Below the pieces are notes generated by a model. That model was not told the DNA's origin, did no database searches, and saw nothing but the letters and a program-made list of their open reading frames with translations. A stretch of 64,000 bases of DNA, from contig NZ_VICC01000006.1 of NCBI RefSeq assembly GCF_006546825.1, positions 310,001 to 374,000 on the forward strand. The letters are read 5' to 3'. This DNA is from Actinomyces oris. Lineage in GTDB: Bacteria; Actinomycetota; Actinomycetes; Actinomycetales; Actinomycetaceae. A program made the position numbers and the translations under genes. Position 1 is the stretch's first letter; every line of letters starts with the position of its first letter. Positions 34,561 through 43,089 of the stretch are shown here, piece after piece.

Positions 34561-35347
34561 CACCGGTACCCCCCGCACCCGGGCCATCGCTGAGATCCAG
34601 GAGGCGGCTTCGGCCGCCGCCACGCCAGAGGTCATCGTGCTTCCCACACTGAGCGACGCCGCGCGCAGGGCCTGCCAGGACACCGTGCGGATCCTGGCCG
34701 CGGCGGTGACGGGCCGGGGAGTCGCCCACCTGGCGCTGACAGGCGGTTCCGGGGGGATGGCGCTGTCTGAGGCCCTTGCGCCGCTCATCGCCGCCCAGCC
34801 CGAAGAGGTGCGTCGCGCCATCCATCTGTGGTTCGGTGACGAGCGCTTCGTGCCCGCCGGGGACCCGGAACGCAACGATCTGCTGGCCACTTCCCTCATC
34901 GCCGCAGGCATCAGGGAGTCTCAGACCCACCGGCTGGCCGCTCCGAACGAGGTTGGTGGCCTGGATGAGGCGACCGCCCGCATGGCCCACGAGCTTATGT
35001 CGGCGGGTGTGGCCCACGGCGGCTTCGACGTCGTCCACGTGGGGCTGGGACCCGATGCGCACGTCTGCTCCCTCTTCCCCGGGCACCCGGCCGCGCTCGC
35101 GGTGGGAGTGCCCGCCGTGGCCGTGCGCAACTCGCCCAAGCCGCCTCCCGAGCGCTACTCCCTGACCTTCGATGCCTTGCAGCATGCCGGCCGGATCATG
35201 GTGGTGGCCGGCGGTGAGGGCAAGGCCGAGGCGGTCCGCCTGGGGCTGGGCGCTCCCGATGTGCTCAAGGCACCGGCCTCATGCTGCCGGGGGGAGCAGA
35301 CCACCTGGTACCTGGATGAGCCGGCCAACGCTCTGATAACTGATTGA
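34553..35347 (+). CDS. pgl: 6-phosphogluconolactonase
   Basis: This 264-residue enzyme hydrolyses 6-phosphogluconolactone. Recognisable motifs are HLALTGGSGGMALSEAL, IHLWFGDERFVPAGDPERND and VHVGLGPDAHVCSLFPGH, in normal order for the SOL/DevB family. ATG 34553 is used: it overlaps the end of opcA by eight bases, and residues upstream in the same frame are unrelated. It completes the zwf-opcA-pgl operon. Confidence 0.94.
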   Translation: MTDTGTPRTRAIAEIQEAASAAATPEVIVLPTLSDAARRACQDTVRILAAAVTGRGVAHLALTGGSGGMALSEALAPLIAAQPEEVRRAIHLWFGDERFVPAGDPERNDLLATSLIAAGIRESQTHRLAAPNEVGGLDEATARMAHELMSAGVAHGGFDVVHVGLGPDAHVCSLFPGHPAALAVGVPAVAVRNSPKPPPERYSLTFDALQHAGRIMVVAGGEGKAEAVRLGLGAPDVLKAPASCCRGEQTTWYLDEPANALITD

Positions 35348-35429
35348 GTCTGATCCGGTCGCCCTGCCGGCGTGCTGCGGTCCGACGAGTTCGAGGATTC
35401 GTGTCGTCGGGTGAGGCTACCGTTGTCCC

Positions 35430-36491
35430 ATGAACGCTTCCGGCCGGCTCCTGGCGCGCCTCACAGTGCTCGGCGCGCTCAGTGCGTCGGGGATGACAGC
35501 AGCTCTTCCCGTCCATGCCGATGATGCCTCGCCGGAGCCCTCCCAGAAGTCCGCAGCCACCGAGCTCGCCGCCCTCCATGAGGCGCCCTGGGACCGGAGA
35601 GGAGACTTCATCCTGTCCCTGAAGGCATCTCTTGAGGTGCTTTCGGAGCTGCCCGAGGACGCTCCGGCCGCCCATTCCTGGGCCGAGGGAGGTTCCCGAA
35701 CCGGCTGGTTCGGTGAGGCATGGACCGACGTCGACGGTGACGGTTGTGACACTCGTAACGAGATCCTGGCCCGGGACCTGGAGGATGCCGACTTTTCGCG
35801 CGCCGACGGCCTTCAGTCCCGGGAGGAGGGACGTGGCCGGGGTGCGGGCGTGTGCCCGGACGCCACCGTCTGGGCGGGCGTCCTTCAGGATCCCTACACC
35901 GGCAGAAGGGTCACCTTCACACGCGGTCAGGAGAGCTCGGCGGCTGTCCAGATCGACCATGTGGTGCCGCTGAACTACCTCTACGCCCACGGAGCCTGGC
36001 AGTGGGATGAGCGCACCCGACTGCTGGTGGCCAACGACCCGCTGAATCTCGTCGCCGTTGAAGGCGAGGCCAATCAGGCCAAGGGCGCCTGCGGGCCGGC
36101 GAGCTGTCCCGTTGGTTCCACCGAGACCGGCAGCTGGCGGCCCACCGGACCGGGCGGCTGGTGGCCGGCCAACTCCTCCTACCGCTGCACCTACGCACGT
36201 CGCTTCGTCTCAGTGGCAGCCACCTACCGGCTTGGCCTGCCTCAGGCCGACAAGGCGGCGCTGAGCACCACCTTGAACAGCTGTCTCGCCGGTGGGGACG
36301 GGACCGCATCCCTCCCGGAACGCGCCGCGCGTAGCGCGAAGGAGGTCGGCTCCATGGTGTGGCACAGTCCCCGATACGCCGCACTGGCAGCACTCGGCGC
36401 CCTGGTTCTGGGCTGGGGACTCATCCTTCGAGGGAGACGCCGAGGGCGCGCAGTCTCACGGCGTCGGCGTCGTTCCATGTCCCGCCAATGA
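35430..36491 (+). CDS. Secreted HNH-family (DUF1524-like) nuclease with C-terminal membrane anchor
   Basis: The 353-residue protein has a signal peptide (RLLARLTVLGALSASGMTAA, cleavage near VHADD), a central domain with WTDVDGDGCDTRNEILARDL and the HNH-type core VQIDHVVPLNYLYAHGAW followed by ANDPLNLVAVEGEANQAKG. This matches extracellular HNH endonuclease-like proteins of actinomycetes. Unusually it ends with a hydrophobic span (YAALAALGALVLGWGLIL) and an Arg-rich tail (RGRRRGRAVSRRRRRS), so the nuclease domain should be displayed outside but tethered to the membrane. A role in extracellular DNA degradation, nutrient gain or competence is possible. ATG 35430 is used; pgl ends 82 bp upstream. 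Confidence 0.87.
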   Translation: MNASGRLLARLTVLGALSASGMTAALPVHADDASPEPSQKSAATELAALHEAPWDRRGDFILSLKASLEVLSELPEDAPAAHSWAEGGSRTGWFGEAWTDVDGDGCDTRNEILARDLEDADFSRADGLQSREEGRGRGAGVCPDATVWAGVLQDPYTGRRVTFTRGQESSAAVQIDHVVPLNYLYAHGAWQWDERTRLLVANDPLNLVAVEGEANQAKGACGPASCPVGSTETGSWRPTGPGGWWPANSSYRCTYARRFVSVAATYRLGLPQADKAALSTTLNSCLAGGDGTASLPERAARSAKEVGSMVWHSPRYAALAALGALVLGWGLILRGRRRGRAVSRRRRRSMSRQ

Positions 36492-36513
36492 GCCGTCTGC
36501 TTAGGATGCCGCC

Positions 36514-36951
36514 ATGGCAGCTCACCCCCGTTCCGCCTCCAGCGGCAACAACGCGCCAAGTGCACCGACGTCGGCTCGTATCGACGTCTGGCTGTGGAGC
36601 GTGCGGCAGATCAAGTCCCGTTCGGCGGCGACGAGCGCCTGCAAGGCGGGGCATGTACGCATCAACGGAGAGACCGCCAAGCCCGCCCAGCACGTCTCGG
36701 TGGGGGACGAGGTCCGCTACCGGGTCGATGGCTTCGACCGGCTACTGACCGTCACTCGAATCCTCACCAAGCGGGTGGGTGCCCCCATCGCCCGCACCGC
36801 GTACATCGACTCCTCTCCCGCTCGCCCGTCGCCCCTGGATGCACCGGCAGCTGTCATCCGAGATCGCGGGGCAGGACGGCCCACGAAGAAGGAGCGTCGT
36901 CAGCTCGACGCCCTCATGGGAGGCGGACGCCATCAGGATGACCGCGTCTGA
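36514..36951 (+). CDS. S4-domain RNA-binding protein (Hsp15-like)
   Basis: The 145-residue protein contains an S4 RNA-binding domain (IDVWLWSVRQIKSRSAATSA, CKAGHVRINGETAKPAQHVS) followed by a basic tail (GRPTKKERRQLDALMGG), the pattern of Hsp15/YrfH. E. coli Hsp15 recognises 50S subunits carrying stalled nascent chains. It starts 22 bp after the nuclease gene. The ribosome-rescue role is by family only. Confidence 0.88.
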   Translation: MAAHPRSASSGNNAPSAPTSARIDVWLWSVRQIKSRSAATSACKAGHVRINGETAKPAQHVSVGDEVRYRVDGFDRLLTVTRILTKRVGAPIARTAYIDSSPARPSPLDAPAAVIRDRGAGRPTKKERRQLDALMGGGRHQDDRV

Positions 36952-37051
36952 CGCGCCGGGGTGAGCGGCCTCACCGCCAGCAGATTTCGGAACGAGCCGC
37001 CCCATGGGTTAAAGTTCTGCTCGTTGCAAGCGGCCCGAAGCCGCGAGTCAA

Positions 37052-37128
<77 letters not shown>

Positions 37129-37136
37129 GAACAAAG

Positions 37137-37170
37137 GTCCGCACTCTTTCAAAGGAGTGCGGACTATTTT
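37137..37170 (+). terminator. Rho-independent terminator after tRNA-Pro
   Basis: Perfect 10-base arms (37137-37146 and 37155-37164) with an eight-base loop are followed by tattttgtt. This is a textbook intrinsic terminator just downstream of the tRNA. Confidence 0.85.
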
Positions 37171-37601
37171 GTTGACAGCACTTCGGCAGCAGACGTTCAC
37201 ATTCTTCCGATGCCACCCTTATCAACACAAGCCACATTTGCATCCCACATAACAACCATTAGGCTAATTTAAGCCGATGAGCCCGATAGCAATTTACCGA
37301 CCTTTAATCACGATCTAGTCAACGTTGCAATGACGGCGATCACCCAGCCTGCCCGCCGCCTGCGGCCAGTTTTCATTGGTATCTCAAGACGAAAGAACTA
37401 CCCCTTGCGGTCGGTCACATGATTCAGCCGCGCGACGAATTCGGTCAGAAAAGTCACAACCGAATAACATGCATGGCCGACGCGACTGTGGTTGAGTGAA
37501 CACCGACATCAAGGGTGTCTCACAGCATCCTGCGCGTCGACTCATCGTCGATTGTGCAAATCAGACTGTGTTCTCATATTCCCGATCAGAGAGAACGACA
37601 C
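37171..37601. other. AT-richer gene-free region between tRNA-Pro and the CAP protein
   Basis: From the tRNA end to the next gene is 473 bp without a credible coding frame, noticeably lower in GC than its surroundings (for example aatttaagccgatg and tagcaatttaccgac). I see a plausible promoter at its right end but no integrase, no repeat of the tRNA 3' end, and no recognised riboswitch. Confidence 0.6.
37552..37580 (+). promoter_or_regulatory. Predicted promoter of the CAP-domain protein gene
   Basis: TTGTGC (37552-37557) and CATATT (37575-37580) are spaced by 17 bases; matches to consensus are three and four of six. Transcription would start near 37587, giving a leader of only about 15 bases. 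Confidence 0.3.
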
Positions 37602-38555
37602 ATGAACATCAAGCGCGTCATCGCCGCAGCTGCGCTCACCGTCGTGCCGCTGACCGCCTCCTCGGCCGCACTGGCCGCTCCGGCCGCCCCTCAGGGCGCA
37701 CCTGCAGCCGCCGCCGCTGTTCCCGCCCAGGTGACCTCGGAGGGGGCCCAGTACGCCGACACCGTCCTGAACAAGGTCAACGAGCTGCGCAGCAGCCTGG
37801 GCCGTCAGCCCGTGACCCGGTACCAGGAGCTCGACGCCGTCGCACAGGACTGGTCCGAGCAGCAGGCCGCCGCCAACAACATGAGCCACCGTCCCGACTT
37901 CACGTCGGTCTACCCCAAGGGCTGGACCACCGGCTCCGAGAACGTGGCCTGGCGTACCGCGGGTGGCGACACCGGCGCGCTGATCTTCGACCAGTGGCTC
38001 AACTCCCCCGGCCACTACAAGAACATGACCGACCCGGACGTCAACTCCATCGGCATCGGTTTCGCCCAGACCTCGGACGGCAGGTGGTACGCCACCCAGA
38101 ACTTCGCCGCCTACAACGTCAGCAACTCGACGCTGACCCCGTCGACCACGACGACCACCAACACCACCACCACGACGACGAAGAGCAACACCCCGCCGAA
38201 GACGAACGACAACCCGCCGGCGGACACCCCGGCCACGGAGCCGACCCCGGAGACCACATCGTCGACGCCGTCCACCGAGACGACTGCTCCGGCCCCGGTT
38301 GTTCCTCCCACGACGGAGTCCACCCCTGCTGCTCCGACGGCCTCCGCTCCGGCCACCACGGTGACCACTGAGACCGTCACGACCACCGGTTCCCCGGCCA
38401 AGCCGTCCGCGACTCCTGTCGTTGCGGCTCCTCGCACCACCCCGACGAAGCCCGCCCTGGCCACCACTGGTCCGAGCATTGCCGTCGCCGTCGCCGCCGC
38501 CGGCCTGCTGGGCACCGGCGCCGTCCTCGTCATGCGTCGCCGCCAGGCCAGCTGA
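37602..38555 (+). CDS. Secreted CAP/SCP-domain protein with LAXTG wall-sorting signal
   Basis: The 317-residue protein has a signal peptide (MNIKRVIAAAALTVVPLTAS, cleavage near ALAAPAA) and a CAP domain at about residues 47-175 with the metal-site residues in MSHRPDF, SENVAW and SPGHYKNM. A Thr/Pro-rich stalk (about 180-275) follows, then LATTG (286-290), a hydrophobic span and MRRRQAS. LAXTG is the substrate motif of class E sortases in actinobacteria, so the protein should be linked to peptidoglycan. ATG 37602 is chosen at the signal peptide; earlier in-frame codons do not fit. CAP proteins in bacteria are poorly understood; adhesion or lipid/metal binding are options. Confidence 0.92.
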   Translation: MNIKRVIAAAALTVVPLTASSAALAAPAAPQGAPAAAAAVPAQVTSEGAQYADTVLNKVNELRSSLGRQPVTRYQELDAVAQDWSEQQAAANNMSHRPDFTSVYPKGWTTGSENVAWRTAGGDTGALIFDQWLNSPGHYKNMTDPDVNSIGIGFAQTSDGRWYATQNFAAYNVSNSTLTPSTTTTTNTTTTTTKSNTPPKTNDNPPADTPATEPTPETTSSTPSTETTAPAPVVPPTTESTPAAPTASAPATTVTTETVTTTGSPAKPSATPVVAAPRTTPTKPALATTGPSIAVAVAAAGLLGTGAVLVMRRRQAS

Positions 38556-38592
38556 CTGAGCTGAAGGCTCTCAGAGCGCGAGCCGTTCCTCT

Positions 38593-38642
38593 GACGGGCG
38601 CCTGTTGGTCCACTGATCGGTGTGGGCCGGCAGGCGCCCGTC
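38593..38642 (+). terminator. Hairpin terminator after the CAP gene
   Basis: Perfect 12-base arms (38593-38604 and 38631-38642) enclose a 26-base loop and are followed by ttgtg, 37 bp after the CAP stop codon. The large loop makes it a less typical intrinsic terminator, but position and symmetry fit. Confidence 0.6.
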
Positions 38643-38699
38643 TTGTGCGCGCCTCACGCCGTGCTGACATGGACGCGTCATCCTTGAGAGGATGACGCC

Positions 38700-39569
38700 G
38701 TGAAGCACCTTCCCCTGGAACCCGAGCTCCTCGCAGCGTTGCCCTCGCAGATCGATCTCCGTCTTGTCGTCACCGACATGGACGGAACTCTCCTTGATGG
38801 TCAGGGGCGTGTTCCCGCCGGGCTGCTGGAGGCAGTCGAAGACATGCGAGCCGCCGGCATCGTCTTCGCTCCTGCCTCGGGCAGGCAACTGGCGAACCTG
38901 CGTGCGGTCCTGGGCTCCGCCGTCGAGGACTCACCACTGATCGCAGAGAACGGTTCCTTCGTCGTTCACGGCGGTGAGGAGATCCACTCCGACACCATCA
39001 GCGCCCAGGACGCCGAGGCCGCCATCACCACCACCCGCCACCTGGTCGACTCCGGGTACGACGTCGGCGCGGTTGTGGCCTGCAAGCACTGCGCCTACAT
39101 CGAGCGCTCGGATGCGGCCTTCCTGGAACAGACCGGGTTGTACTACGAGGCGCTGGAGATCGTCGAGGACCTGACCGCCATCGCCCTGGATGAGGTGCTC
39201 AAGGTCGCGGTCTTCGACTTCGACGACGTTGAGAACGGCAGTTCTCAGGCGCTGACCGCTGCGGTTCCGCACGTGCAGACCGTCGTCTCCGGGTTGCACT
39301 GGACGGACATGATGTCGGCACAGGTTTCCAAGGGGCGGGCCCTGGCGGCGCTTCAGGCCAGGCTCGGGGTCCTCCCGGAGCAGACTGCCGTCTTCGGGGA
39401 CTACCTCAACGACCTGGATCTCTACGACCACGCGGACCTGGGCTTCGCCATGCGCAATGCCCACCCCGGCATCCATGCCGCAGCGGCGTACACGGCGCCC
39501 GCCAACACCGAGGACGGTGTCCTGCGTACAGTCGAGGAGCTGCTCAGGCGCTCTCGAAGACAAGGCTGA
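38700..39569 (+). CDS. HAD-superfamily Cof-type sugar-phosphatase
   Basis: The 289-residue protein has HAD motif I VVTDMDGTLLDG, motif II in APASGRQ, and motifs III/IV with Lys in VSKGRALAAL and VFGDYLNDLDLYDHADLGF. These define the Cof/class IIB group that dephosphorylates sugar phosphates and related small molecules. The start is GTG 38700. It is flanked by terminators on both sides and so is monocistronic. The substrate is unknown. Confidence 0.92.
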   Translation: MKHLPLEPELLAALPSQIDLRLVVTDMDGTLLDGQGRVPAGLLEAVEDMRAAGIVFAPASGRQLANLRAVLGSAVEDSPLIAENGSFVVHGGEEIHSDTISAQDAEAAITTTRHLVDSGYDVGAVVACKHCAYIERSDAAFLEQTGLYYEALEIVEDLTAIALDEVLKVAVFDFDDVENGSSQALTAAVPHVQTVVSGLHWTDMMSAQVSKGRALAALQARLGVLPEQTAVFGDYLNDLDLYDHADLGFAMRNAHPGIHAAAAYTAPANTEDGVLRTVEELLRRSRRQG

Positions 39570-39575
39570 GATACG

Positions 39576-39613
39576 CGGGACGGCCCCGAACCGGTCAGTC
39601 CGAGGCCGTCCCG
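39576..39613. terminator. Convergent terminator between the HAD phosphatase and the rhodanese
   Basis: Perfect 10-base arms (39576-39585 and 39604-39613) with an 18-base loop lie between two convergent stop codons, so the hairpin can serve both strands. Confidence 0.65.
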
Positions 39614-39634
39614 ATGGGTTGGTTGCCCGCCGGG

Positions 39635-39931
39635 TTACTGACCCAACCAGGCCTTCATGCCGCCGCTGACGTTGAGCAGCTCGCCGGTGTAGCCGGCCGC
39701 GGTCAGAGCCGTGACCGCCTTGGCGGAGCGCACTCCGCCGGCACAGATGACCGCAGTGGGGCGAGACACATCGAGCTCTCCCATCCGGTCGGCCACCTCA
39801 CCCAGCGGGATGTTGACTGAACCGGGGATCGCCGTGCGCGCCACCTCATCGGGCTCACGCACGTCAAGGACCACCAGGTCCTCCCCCGCCTCGAGCCGAC
39901 GCCGCAGCTCATCGACGTTGATTTCCTTCAC
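39635..39931 (-). CDS. Single-domain rhodanese-like protein
   Basis: This 98-residue protein is one rhodanese domain with VLDVREPDEVARTAIPGSVN and the active-site loop ICAGGVRSAKAV containing the sulfur-carrying Cys. Single-domain rhodaneses shuttle persulfide sulfur or detoxify sulfur species. Start ATG 39931. It lies 52 bp downstream of pgi on the same strand and may be co-transcribed, though no metabolic link is obvious. Confidence 0.9.
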   Translation of the reverse strand: MKEINVDELRRRLEAGEDLVVLDVREPDEVARTAIPGSVNIPLGEVADRMGELDVSRPTAVICAGGVRSAKAVTALTAAGYTGELLNVSGGMKAWLGQ

Positions 39932-39983
39932 GATGTCCTCCTCAACGGGATATCAGACAGAGTATTCGGCTGGTCTGGCCGGG

Positions 39984-41639
39984 CTAGCGGCGCAGGCTGC
40001 GGTAGCGGGTGATGAGGCCCCGGGTGGAGGCGTCCTGCCCTGCGAGGGCCTCCTCGTCGCCCTGGACGGCGGGGGCGATCTCGAGGGCCAGCTTCTTGCC
40101 CAGCTCCACCCCCCACTGGTCGAAGGAGTCGATGCCCCACACGATGCCCTGGGTGAAGGTGATGTGCTCGTAGAGGGCGATGAGCTCTCCGACGACCGCA
40201 GGCGTCAGCGCCGGGGCGAGGATCGAGGTGGTCGGCTTGTTGCCGGCGAAGACGCGGGCCGGGACGATCTCCTCGGCGGTGCCCTCGGCACGCACCTCAT
40301 CGGCGGTCTTGCCGAAGGCGAGCGCCGCAGTCTGGGCCAGGTAGTTGGACAGGAACAGCTCGTGGACGTCCACTCCCCCGTCCTTGGTGGGGTGCGCGGG
40401 ATTGGCCACGGCGATGAAGTCCGCGGGGATGAGCTGGGTGCCCTGGTGGATGAGCTGGTAGAAGGCGTGCTGGCCGTTGGTTCCCGGCTCGCCCCAGAAG
40501 ACCTCGCCGGTCTCGGTGGTCACGGGGCTGCCGTCCCAGCGCACGGACTTGCCGTTGGACTCCATGGTGAGCTGCTGGAGGTAGGCGGGGAAGCGGTGCA
40601 GGTACTGGGCGTAGGGCAGGATGGCGTGGGAGCCGGCCTTGAAGAAGTTGACGTACCAGACGTTGAGCAGGCCCATGAGCATGGGGACGTTCTCGGCCGG
40701 GGCCTTGGTGGCGAAGTGCTCGTCAACGGTGTGGAAGCCGGAGAGGAAGTCGGCGAAGTTCTCCGGGCCGATGGCCACGGCTAGGACCGTACCGACGGCA
40801 GAGTCCACCGAGTAGCGTCCACCCACCCAGTTCCAGAAGCCGAAGGCGTTGGCCGGGTCGATGCCGAACTCGGCGACCTTGTCCAGGGCGGTGGAGACGG
40901 CCACGAAGTGCTTGGCGATGGCGCCGTCGGTCTCAATGCCCTTGGCCTGGAGGGCGGCCAGGAACCAGTCGCGGGCCATGCGGGCGTTGGTGAGGGTCTC
41001 CAGGGTGGTGAAGGTCTTGGAGGCGATGATGAACAGGGTCGTCTCCGGGTCGAGGTCCGCGACCTTCTCGGCACAGTCGGTGGGGTCGATGTTGGAGATG
41101 AAGCGGCACTCAAGGCCCTTCTGCACGTAGGGCTTGAGGGCCTCATAGACCATGACGGGGCCGAGGTCGGAGCCACCAATGCCAATATTGACGACCGTCT
41201 TGATGGGCTTGCCGGTGATGCCGGTCCACTCCCCCGAGCGCACGCGTCGGGCGAAGGCGTAGATCTTCTCCAGGACCTCGTGAACGTCGGCGACGACGTC
41301 CTGGCCGTCCACGGTCAGGGAGTCGGCGGCCGGGCGGCGCAGGGCCGTGTGGAGAACGGCACGGTCCTCGGTGATGTTGATGTGCTCGCCGGCGTACATG
41401 GCGTCGCGGCGGCCCGGGACGTCCACCTGCTCGGCGAGCTCGACCAGGGCGTCGCGGACGTCGTCGGTCAGCAGGTTCTTGGACAGGTCGACGTAGAGGT
41501 CTCCCAGCTCGTAGGAGAAGCGCTCGGCGCGCTCGGGATCATCGGCGAACCAGGCGCGCAGGTCCGGGGTCATGGTGTCGTGGAGCTCGGTGAGGCGCTT
41601 CCAGGCGGGCGTGGTGGTGGGGTCAACCGGATTCAGCAT
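39984..41639 (-). CDS. pgi: Glucose-6-phosphate isomerase
   Basis: This 551-residue enzyme interconverts glucose 6-phosphate and fructose 6-phosphate, linking PTS products to glycolysis and the pentose-phosphate branch. Signature segments are [39 protein letters not shown] and [12 protein letters not shown]. Length and order are those of the bacterial/eukaryotic long PGI. Start ATG 41639. The shared upstream region with the divergent small membrane protein is 128 bp. Confidence 0.96.
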   Translation of the reverse strand: MLNPVDPTTTPAWKRLTELHDTMTPDLRAWFADDPERAERFSYELGDLYVDLSKNLLTDDVRDALVELAEQVDVPGRRDAMYAGEHINITEDRAVLHTALRRPAADSLTVDGQDVVADVHEVLEKIYAFARRVRSGEWTGITGKPIKTVVNIGIGGSDLGPVMVYEALKPYVQKGLECRFISNIDPTDCAEKVADLDPETTLFIIASKTFTTLETLTNARMARDWFLAALQAKGIETDGAIAKHFVAVSTALDKVAEFGIDPANAFGFWNWVGGRYSVDSAVGTVLAVAIGPENFADFLSGFHTVDEHFATKAPAENVPMLMGLLNVWYVNFFKAGSHAILPYAQYLHRFPAYLQQLTMESNGKSVRWDGSPVTTETGEVFWGEPGTNGQHAFYQLIHQGTQLIPADFIAVANPAHPTKDGGVDVHELFLSNYLAQTAALAFGKTADEVRAEGTAEEIVPARVFAGNKPTTSILAPALTPAVVGELIALYEHITFTQGIVWGIDSFDQWGVELGKKLALEIAPAVQGDEEALAGQDASTRGLITRYRSLRR

Positions 41640-41767
41640 GGCTACAGTCTATGGGTGTTGCGGCCACGCGCCACTGTCCGGTGCCAACCGTTCTCACGCT
41701 CGCGGCGTCCTGATGGTTCTTGACGCGCCGGCGCGGGATCCTCAAGGCTGCCCCGTACGATGAGGCG

Positions 41768-42160
41768 ATGGAACCTTCTTCAGCCGACCTCCAGAGAACA
41801 GGCGGGTGGCTGCCTCTGACACTCACCTGCCTCGGAACGGTTGTTGTGCTTGTGTCACTGGCAGTAGGCGTCATCGCAACGACCAGCTGGCAGAACACCT
41901 ACGAGCTCCCCGCGTGTCCCCCGGAAGACGTGAGCTGCTTGGGTCAGACCCGCGAGGTTGTGGACAAGAACCCGGCCATCCTGTTGCTGGGAGTTGTGAC
42001 CCTCCTGCTGGCTGCAGCCGATATGTGGGCGCTGGTCCAGATGCGACGGCACCGCACGACGCGCTGGGTGCAGGTCTCCTGCGCACTGCTGACACTGAGT
42101 GTGCTGATGACTCTGAGCACCCTGACGGCATGGTGGAGCTTCCGCTCCCTGAACTATTGA
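41768..42160 (+). CDS. Hypothetical membrane protein
   Basis: This 130-residue protein has three hydrophobic segments (LTLTCLGTVVVLVSLAVGVI; AILLLGVVTLLLAAADMWAL; VQVSCALLTLSVLMTLSTLT) and a short extracytoplasmic loop with two cysteines (PACPPEDVSCLGQT). I do not recognise the family. ATG 41768 is used; an in-frame TTG at 41720 is weaker. It is divergent from pgi and convergent with the AraC-type regulator. Confidence 0.7.
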   Translation: MEPSSADLQRTGGWLPLTLTCLGTVVVLVSLAVGVIATTSWQNTYELPACPPEDVSCLGQTREVVDKNPAILLLGVVTLLLAAADMWALVQMRRHRTTRWVQVSCALLTLSVLMTLSTLTAWWSFRSLNY

Positions 42161-42191
42161 TCGAGCGGTGCAGCCCGAGGCTCGAGACCAC

Positions 42192-42213
42192 TACCGGTCA
42201 CTTACCGGTCACT
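42192..42213. repeat. Tandem 11-bp duplication at the end of the AraC-type gene
   Basis: The sequence taccggtcact occurs twice in direct tandem (42192-42202, 42203-42213). On the minus strand the first copy read encodes Ser-Asp-Arg and supplies the TAA stop of the AraC-type regulator; the second copy lies beyond the stop. It looks like a small replication-slippage duplication. Confidence 0.75.
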
Positions 42214-43017
42214 GAGATACTGACGATCGCTGATGGTCTGCTGCCGGTACTGGCTCGGTGAGAGCCCCAGGACGCGTCGGAAGTCGGCGGTCAGGTGGGC
42301 GTGGTCCGCGTAGTCGAGCTCGGCGGCCACCTGCGCAACGGTGACGGACGAATCCTCCCGGAGCCGCTGTGCCGCCTCTTGGAGCCGGTAGCGTCGGATC
42401 ACTGCGAGTGGGGGCAGGCCGATGTACTTCTCACAGAGGCGTTGGAGACTTCGGATAGAAAGATCGAGGTGTCTCGCCAACTGATCGACGCGCAGGACGC
42501 TTCTGTCGGAGGCGACGACGTCCTCCATCTTGTTGGCGATGAGCGCCATCACCTGTGGCGGCCCGGTGTGCTGCGCCACCCAGTCTGCCAGCGCACTGGC
42601 GGCACGTTGTCCACCCCTCGTCGTGTTGGTATCGGCCATGGCGTCGGCAACCGCAGCGCTCAGGTCAGGGTCCTCGAGCGGCCGATGGGAGTTACGGATC
42701 AGGGACGGGGAGCACAGCGCACCCGCTGCCGCAGGCCTGAGAAGGGCCCCGACGGCCCATCCTCGGCCTTCCAGTTCACGATAGGAGATGCTCGTCATCG
42801 GGCCGTGCAGAGCAATGCCATCGGGCTCGACAACGAGGTTGCAGGCGGGGAACGGGAGCACCTCCTGGCGGTCCCGTTGCCCTGCAGGCAGGTCCCAGCG
42901 AGGAATCCAGATCCAGCGGACGCGGTCGGCCAGTGCCTCGGGGACAGGCTGGCGGTGAAAAGTCGGAAGCCTGGAGGGATAGAGGATCCCCCGTCGATCA
43001 GCGGTCGTCTCGGGCAC
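42202..43017 (-). CDS. AraC-family transcriptional regulator
   Basis: The 271-residue protein has an N-terminal sensing domain (RWIWIPRWDLPAG, LPFPACNLVVEPDG), resembling the DUF6597 type, and a C-terminal AraC double helix-turn-helix (LRVDQLARHLDLSIRSLQRL; VTVAQVAAELDYADHAHLTA; RVLGLSPSQYR). The start is GTG 43017. It is divergent from a VOC-family protein 72 bp away, a common pairing in which the regulator controls its neighbour. The last codons lie in a tandem duplication. Confidence 0.88.
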   Translation of the reverse strand: MPETTADRRGILYPSRLPTFHRQPVPEALADRVRWIWIPRWDLPAGQRDRQEVLPFPACNLVVEPDGIALHGPMTSISYRELEGRGWAVGALLRPAAAGALCSPSLIRNSHRPLEDPDLSAAVADAMADTNTTRGGQRAASALADWVAQHTGPPQVMALIANKMEDVVASDRSVLRVDQLARHLDLSIRSLQRLCEKYIGLPPLAVIRRYRLQEAAQRLREDSSVTVAQVAAELDYADHAHLTADFRRVLGLSPSQYRQQTISDRQYLSDR

Positions 43018-43089
43018 GGCTCCTCACCTTTCCGGAGCTGTCGCAGATCTTCAAGCGAAGGTACCTCCATCGTTCCTACAGTCGTTGGC

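Noticed and set aside
42295..43089. Upstream extension of the VOC protein frame
   Set aside because: It is antisense to the AraC-type regulator and not homologous; the VOC domain starts after ATG 43090.
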